A DNA stretch of 64,000 nucleotides from Paenilisteria portnoyi. GTDB taxonomy: Bacteria; Bacillota; Bacilli; Lactobacillales; Listeriaceae. A program made the position numbers and the translations under genes. The notes under the pieces are model-generated. The model saw only the letters and a list, made by a program, of their open reading frames with translations, had not been told where the DNA came from and searched no databases. The stretch's first letter is position 1. Every line of letters starts with the position of its first letter. The stretch spans positions 17,647 to 81,646 of the forward strand of contig NZ_JAASTT010000016.1 in NCBI RefSeq assembly GCF_014322795.1, read 5' to 3'. Shown piece by piece: positions 61,361-64,000 of the stretch.

Positions 61361-62397
61361 AACCACTAAAAAAATGGAAAGATTCTTTATACAGTAGTGA
61401 GAACCTAGACATTACCAATAAAAATGTGGATACACTCAATCAATTCTTCGTGAGCGATCAAGAACAAAAAGAAGTGCTTCGAAAGAGGATTGCTAACTTA
61501 ATTCTGAATACAGGGAATGACGGTAATAATGAAGTCATAGATGCTCGTGTCTCTTCGCTCCAAAATAAAACGTTCGATACACTGGAAGAACGTATCAACA
61601 GTGATATCGATTATTTGTCAGATACGTTGTCTATCGTTTTATCGAATGTGACAGACACGCAGGCAATTGTGCAAGAAGTTAATGATAAGTTGAAAAAATT
61701 GTATGGGCTCGATTCAGGCACCATAGAAGTCTATGTGAATGCCGTGAAAGGCAATGACAGTGCGGGAGACGGAAGTTTTGAGGCACCATACCGAACGATT
61801 ATGCGCGCATTTCAGGATATTCCACATGTATTGGATGGAAATGATGCTTATATTTTTTGCGCATCTGGCTCATATAATGAAGCGGTTGAATTTCCTCGTA
61901 TTTCAGGTGGGCGCGTATTTTTACAAGCTTTAAATTATGAAACGATAGATACAACGACTTTAACGGGATGTAAGGTGTACAGTATTGTCGCTAAAGGGTT
62001 GCCTTATGTTGAAATCAATGGCTTTGAGCAGTTAGATGCTTATACGAATTATCCTACGAATTTTATTCGCATCGATAGTTGTCAGAGTGCTAATTTGCGA
62101 AGGGTACGCTTTGCAACGAACTTTCGAAATCAAACGGATCATTTTGCCCTTATCGTACATGGTTCCACAATGGTCTGGTGTTACGAATGTCGATGGGCTT
62201 ATCAAAATGTGGATATTCGCTCACAATATGGATCTAACGTCATTGTAAACGAAGATTGCACACACGGCGGCAAGAGCGTCATTGGACTGGTAGGACAGAT
62301 GGCTAAAATTTATAACCGGCGCTCGAATAAATTAGCATGGGAAGCGGACACAGCGACGCAAACATACCCTGGTGGCGAGTTTATTACACCAAATTAA
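61357..62397 (+). CDS. Baseplate/receptor protein with beta-helix
   Basis: 346 residues. An N-terminal helical part (1-120, TQAIVQEVNDKLKKLYG), then YVNAVKGNDSAGDGSFEAPY, the usual opening of a right-handed beta-helix (pectin-lyase fold), and repeating short strands to GGKSVIGLVGQMAKIYN. It may bind or cut teichoic acid or surface glycan. It overlaps the tal stop by four bases. Confidence 0.78.
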   Translation: MKPLKKWKDSLYSSENLDITNKNVDTLNQFFVSDQEQKEVLRKRIANLILNTGNDGNNEVIDARVSSLQNKTFDTLEERINSDIDYLSDTLSIVLSNVTDTQAIVQEVNDKLKKLYGLDSGTIEVYVNAVKGNDSAGDGSFEAPYRTIMRAFQDIPHVLDGNDAYIFCASGSYNEAVEFPRISGGRVFLQALNYETIDTTTLTGCKVYSIVAKGLPYVEINGFEQLDAYTNYPTNFIRIDSCQSANLRRVRFATNFRNQTDHFALIVHGSTMVWCYECRWAYQNVDIRSQYGSNVIVNEDCTHGGKSVIGLVGQMAKIYNRRSNKLAWEADTATQTYPGGEFITPN

Positions 62398-62409
62398 GGA
62401 GGAGATACC

Positions 62410-63873
62410 ATGACAGACGAACCGAATCGCGTATATAAGGACCTTAAAAGAACATTACAGGTCACGGCAGATAGTCAAGAGGCCCGGATGGTAGATTTAA
62501 AAGGAACGTTTAGTTCCTATGACACGAATGCAGCACGTCTTGTTTTTTCGCTTGTGAAAGATAGTGTTCCTTTTCCATTGGCATCACTTACTGCGAATGT
62601 TTATTTGAAAGCACCAGGATTACATGTGCAATATGCCTGCACTATTGATAAAACGTTGAGTGAGGTCACCTACATTTTATCAGAAGAGGTGCTTCAAACG
62701 AGGGGGGTTATCCTAGGCGAGCTTTATTTAAATTACAATCAAGGGCAACATTTATCCGCACATCAGTTTACGTTTAAAATAGAGCAAGCGTTGATAGATC
62801 AGGATTTAGAATATATAGATCACGTCTATATTAATGATTTAGAGGATATAAAAGAAACCTATGTAGATGGATTCGAACATTTGAAACTGGAATTGGAGAG
62901 TTCGGTGGCTGATTTACAAACCCAGACAACCCATCTAGATACCCAATTAAATGCGATGCAAGCGACACTGGACGGTATGGATATGCTAAAAAAATCGGGG
63001 GACACCGCAACGAATACCATCCAATTTGGGGGAGATACAGCTATTTCTGTCGTATCAAATTATGTGAAACATTACATCGGTGCCCAGACAAATGGCACTA
63101 TCGTTCGTGTGTACTTTAATGAGACTTGGGGGGATACATTCACGGAGTATTTAGATGTTGTCGTAGGAGGGGAGGAAGTAACAAGTAGTGATGGTCGATT
63201 TATATTATCAGCGCTGACTAGTGCCTCGCCGTATGTCACGGGTTATGCTCCTCCGGGATATTTGAATACAAAAACAGAGATAGGCGGAATAGAAAAGGCG
63301 GCGCATAATACCATTACGTATAAAAGCATGTGGGACATCAAGCGTAATAAGCAAGCTATTACACTGCAAGGTGATACGAATACATCGGGTACATGGGTCT
63401 TTGACACCGTTCCTTTAGTCGGTGCGGCCCAACTAGAAACAGCAACAGCATCGCAACAGCGCGCAACCAATACACTATCGGCAAGTAAAAATTACGTGGA
63501 CAGCATCGCCCCAGTGAAAGAAATAGTATGGGAAGGCGATAATTCTGGTATGCTAACCACGCCACAAACGCTAGTCAAGGCAATTACTAATTATGATTTT
63601 GTGCATATCCAATTTAAGAATTTAGGTATCGCGCAATATGATGTGACAGATTGTCAGGACAATAAAGCGATTATTATTACGCGTAGTGACACTGCAGATA
63701 GTGGCACATCCGCAACACAATATTTACGTCGTTTGAAATTCCAGTTCCAAAATAATGGAACCGAATTTGTAGGCCTGTCCGCGTTTTGGGCCTATGGAAC
63801 AACGATTCAAAATGCGACGGATGTCGGGATACTAAGGATTGTCGGTATAAAATTAAAGAAGGAGGCGACATAA
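62410..63873 (+). CDS. BppU-family upper baseplate protein
   Basis: 487 residues. The N-terminus YKDLKRTLQVTADSQEARMV, TFSSYDTNAARLVFSLVKD and RGVILGELYLNYNQGQHLSA are the BppU domain; coiled coil at about 165-200, then a beta-rich C-terminus (VHIQFKNLGIAQYDVTDCQD) that likely binds the receptor. AAGGAGGAGATACC precedes the ATG. Confidence 0.87.
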   Translation: MTDEPNRVYKDLKRTLQVTADSQEARMVDLKGTFSSYDTNAARLVFSLVKDSVPFPLASLTANVYLKAPGLHVQYACTIDKTLSEVTYILSEEVLQTRGVILGELYLNYNQGQHLSAHQFTFKIEQALIDQDLEYIDHVYINDLEDIKETYVDGFEHLKLELESSVADLQTQTTHLDTQLNAMQATLDGMDMLKKSGDTATNTIQFGGDTAISVVSNYVKHYIGAQTNGTIVRVYFNETWGDTFTEYLDVVVGGEEVTSSDGRFILSALTSASPYVTGYAPPGYLNTKTEIGGIEKAAHNTITYKSMWDIKRNKQAITLQGDTNTSGTWVFDTVPLVGAAQLETATASQQRATNTLSASKNYVDSIAPVKEIVWEGDNSGMLTTPQTLVKAITNYDFVHIQFKNLGIAQYDVTDCQDNKAIIITRSDTADSGTSATQYLRRLKFQFQNNGTEFVGLSAFWAYGTTIQNATDVGILRIVGIKLKKEAT

Positions 63874-63874
63874 T

Positions 63875-63931
63875 ATGCAAATTGTATGTAGGGGAAATAA
63901 TGTAGTAGTGGGATTTATTAAAGTGAACTAA
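63875..63931 (+). pseudogene. Truncated DUF2977-like ORF
   Basis: 18 codons (MQIVCRGNNVVVGFIKVN) behind a good AAGGAGGCGACATAAT. DUF2977 proteins of about 60 residues start this way and follow BppU genes. The stop at 63929-63931 suggests a cut at this point, perhaps the phage-host boundary. Family call tentative. Confidence 0.45.
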
Positions 63932-64000
63932 TTTCATAACTCCTAAGCCTTGCGGCACAAGAGATTTAAAGCAACAAAAAAGAGGAACCTCCCCATTTTT
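63932..64000. other. Unassigned end of window
   Basis: No gene is visible. AAAAAAGAGGAACCTCCCC at 63,976-63,994 looks like half of a terminator stem whose other arm lies beyond the window. Confidence 0.45.

Noticed and set aside
1..64000. CRISPR array, rRNA operon, complete insertion sequence or plasmid origin
   Set aside because: No regularly spaced repeats, rRNA segments, transposase or partition genes were seen.

Overview
The window looks like a Listeria-type chromosome (Firmicutes, Listeriaceae, moderate GC, strong GGAGG ribosome binding sites). From memory, the order SDR (TIGR01777) - mprF - vanZ - rlmCD - yihY - aac - map - flavodoxin - M29 aminopeptidase - MFS - MreB family - LevR/PTS - cold-type DEAD-box helicase matches the lmo1694 to lmo1722 neighbourhood of L. 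monocytogenes. The species was not determined, and no database was searched.

Layout. (1) 1-5,050: a cut-off amidohydrolase remnant, small metabolic genes (NTF2-like, carboxymuconolactone decarboxylase behind a MerR-type promoter, histidine phosphatase, Gfo/Idh/MocA oxidoreductase), a YfmL-like helicase and an anchored secreted protein. (2) 5,100-6,710: debris of an old prophage, consisting of a frameshifted SH3/LysM lysin tail, two orphan genes and repeats like those beside the integrase of the second prophage. (3) 6,790-12,980: a sigma-54-dependent sugar system, with a LevR activator, a -24/-12 promoter, PTS IIB, IIC and IIA, and a MupG-type phosphoglycosidase. (4) 13,000-18,150: YhgE/Pip membrane protein, tRNA-Arg(CCT), a lipoprotein and a CPBP-family membrane protein. 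(5) 18,160-24,340, minus strand: two MreB paralogues (one divergent), MFS transporter, M29 aminopeptidase, a conserved hypothetical and flavodoxin. (6) 24,500-33,700: map, an AAC(3)-like acetyltransferase, DUF1128, YihY, RlmCD, GNAT, VanZ, MprF and an SDR.

(7) 33,800 to the window end: a siphovirus prophage with HK97-type head genes, inserted upstream of the SDR gene. It contains the integrase, an immunity region (membrane protein, S24 CI repressor, Cro, repeated operators), early genes (ORF6N/ORF6C antirepressor, DUF771, many small ORFs), replication (Phage_rep_org_N/Phg_2220_C initiator and DnaC-like loader), an XtrA-like protein and ArpU-like late regulator, an inverted 503-residue cargo gene of unknown function, HNH, TerS, TerL, portal, ClpP-like protease, capsid, connectors, tail genes with a -1 programmed frameshift, tape measure with a lytic transglycosylase domain, Dit, Tal, a beta-helix protein and BppU. 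No holin or endolysin is reached before the window ends.

The best leads are the divergent MreB paralogue, the inverted cargo gene with its CxxC...C motif, the sigma-54 PTS-MupG operon, and the signs of prophage decay and exchange: a prophage pseudogene homologous to a chromosomal gene, an exact 18-bp repeat, large inverted repeats and a decayed Rha-like gene.
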